A stretch of DNA of 64,000 nucleotides from Candidatus Babela massiliensis (GTDB taxonomy: Bacteria > Babelota > Babeliae > Babelales > Babelaceae): assembly GCF_000513475.1 (NCBI RefSeq), contig NC_023003.1, forward strand, positions 744,001-808,000, written 5' to 3'. The number at the start of each line of letters is the position of its first letter. Position 1 is the stretch's first letter. The position numbers were made by a program, and so were the translations under genes. Below the pieces are notes generated by a model. The model saw only the letters and a program-made list of their open reading frames with translations, had not been told where the DNA came from and did no database searches. This document shows, one piece after another, positions 63,564 through 64,000 of this stretch.

Positions 63564-64000
63564 ATGGATAAATTAATTTATAGTTTAATACTAGTATTAA
63601 GTATTAATTTTATATCTCAAGCAATGCAAGTGACAACATCAGATAAAAGCAATAAAGAAGAAAAGTCTTTGGCTGTTGTTAAAGCTGCTCGTGAAGGAGA
63701 TATATCTCTATTTTATCAGTTGTTTAGTGAAGATATAGATGTTAATCAAAAAGATGAATATGGACGTACTGCATTACATTATGCTACATTACGTGGAACT
63801 ATTGCAATATTTCATAAGCTTGCTAATAGTGCTGATATAGATGCGAACGTACAGGATAATGATGGCGTAACCCCTCTTAGAATGGCAGCTGCAGATAGGT
63901 CAGTGCTTTGTATTTTAGCATTACTCGAATTAAATGCAGACCCTTACATAAAAGATAAAACGGGAGTATCTGCTGCAGATAATGCTAAACAGGAAGGTTG
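63564..64000 (+). CDS. Cassette ankyrin protein, cut by window end
   Basis: ATG 63564 follows ATAAGGATAAAAT and opens a frame of 145 codons to the window edge. The product has a signal-like start ending in Gln-Ala-Met and ankyrin repeats 'VVKAAREGDISLFYQLFSED', 'YGRTALHYATLRGTIAIFHK', NDGVTPLRMAAAD and 'KTGVSAADNAKQEG'. It matches the 58702 protein throughout, so only about 10-12 residues should be missing. It completes the second hydrolase cassette. Confidence 0.82.
   Translation, partial: MDKLIYSLILVLSINFISQAMQVTTSDKSNKEEKSLAVVKAAREGDISLFYQLFSEDIDVNQKDEYGRTALHYATLRGTIAIFHKLANSADIDANVQDNDGVTPLRMAAADRSVLCILALLELNADPYIKDKTGVSAADNAKQEG

Overview
The window is AT-rich (poly-A/T homopolymers, A/T-ending codons) and carries ordinary bacterial housekeeping genes mixed with many exported proteins of host-interaction type: ankyrin repeats, F-box-like segments, J-domains, papain-like protease, alpha/beta hydrolases and a decayed macro domain. 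Sec-type signal peptides, SecG, an Mla lipid transporter, outer-membrane barrel candidates and PilO/PilP-like proteins point to a diderm cell. Together this fits a small-genome intracellular symbiont or parasite of protists; the closest match I can think of is Candidatus Dependentiae (TM6, Babela-like). That placement is inference from gene content, not from a marker tree.

Layout. 1-2.5 kb (minus): 5'-truncated papain-like protease paralogue, macro-domain pseudogene, two exported J-domain-like proteins. 2.7-8.3 kb (plus): atpD-atpC-HerA-like ATPase, then a polar amino-acid ABC importer. 8.4-12.9 kb: three tandem outer-membrane barrel-like paralogues. 13-19.6 kb: small exported proteins, a glutamine synthetase with an N-terminal signal-like segment, a CxxC lipoprotein, two ankyrin proteins, a PilO/PilP-like pair. 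19.8-24.2 kb: DUF378, a short UvrC, and the minus-strand run tpiA-secG-mlaE-mlaF. 24.4-32.8 kb: nine tandem paralogues of an unrecognised exported family, some with an N-terminal J-domain in different stages of decay. 33.1-35.6 kb: exported papain-like protease fused to an AAA+ ATPase. 35.7-52.8 kb: ClpB, ankyrin/F-box-like proteins with NLS-like basic clusters, RluB-type enzyme, DJ-1/PfpI, M50 protease, frameshifted FkbM-type methyltransferase, HigA-like and HicAB genes, YbeY, ValS. 52.8-64 kb: a repeated cassette of [small two-helix membrane protein]-[alpha/beta hydrolase]-[ankyrin protein], with two complete copies and several decayed or partial ones.

How it fits together. The energy, import, translation and proteostasis genes look like a reduced core. 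The rest looks like an expanding, recombining set of exported factors. Most of these begin with about 20 hydrophobic residues ending in Ser/Ala-Met, even when the mature proteins are unrelated. The strongest candidates for an undescribed system are the hydrolase cassette (52.8-64 kb), the nine-gene J-domain-variable array (24.4-32.8 kb) and the protease-AAA+ fusion (33.1 kb, with a paralogue at the left edge). No tRNA, rRNA, CRISPR array or transposase was seen.
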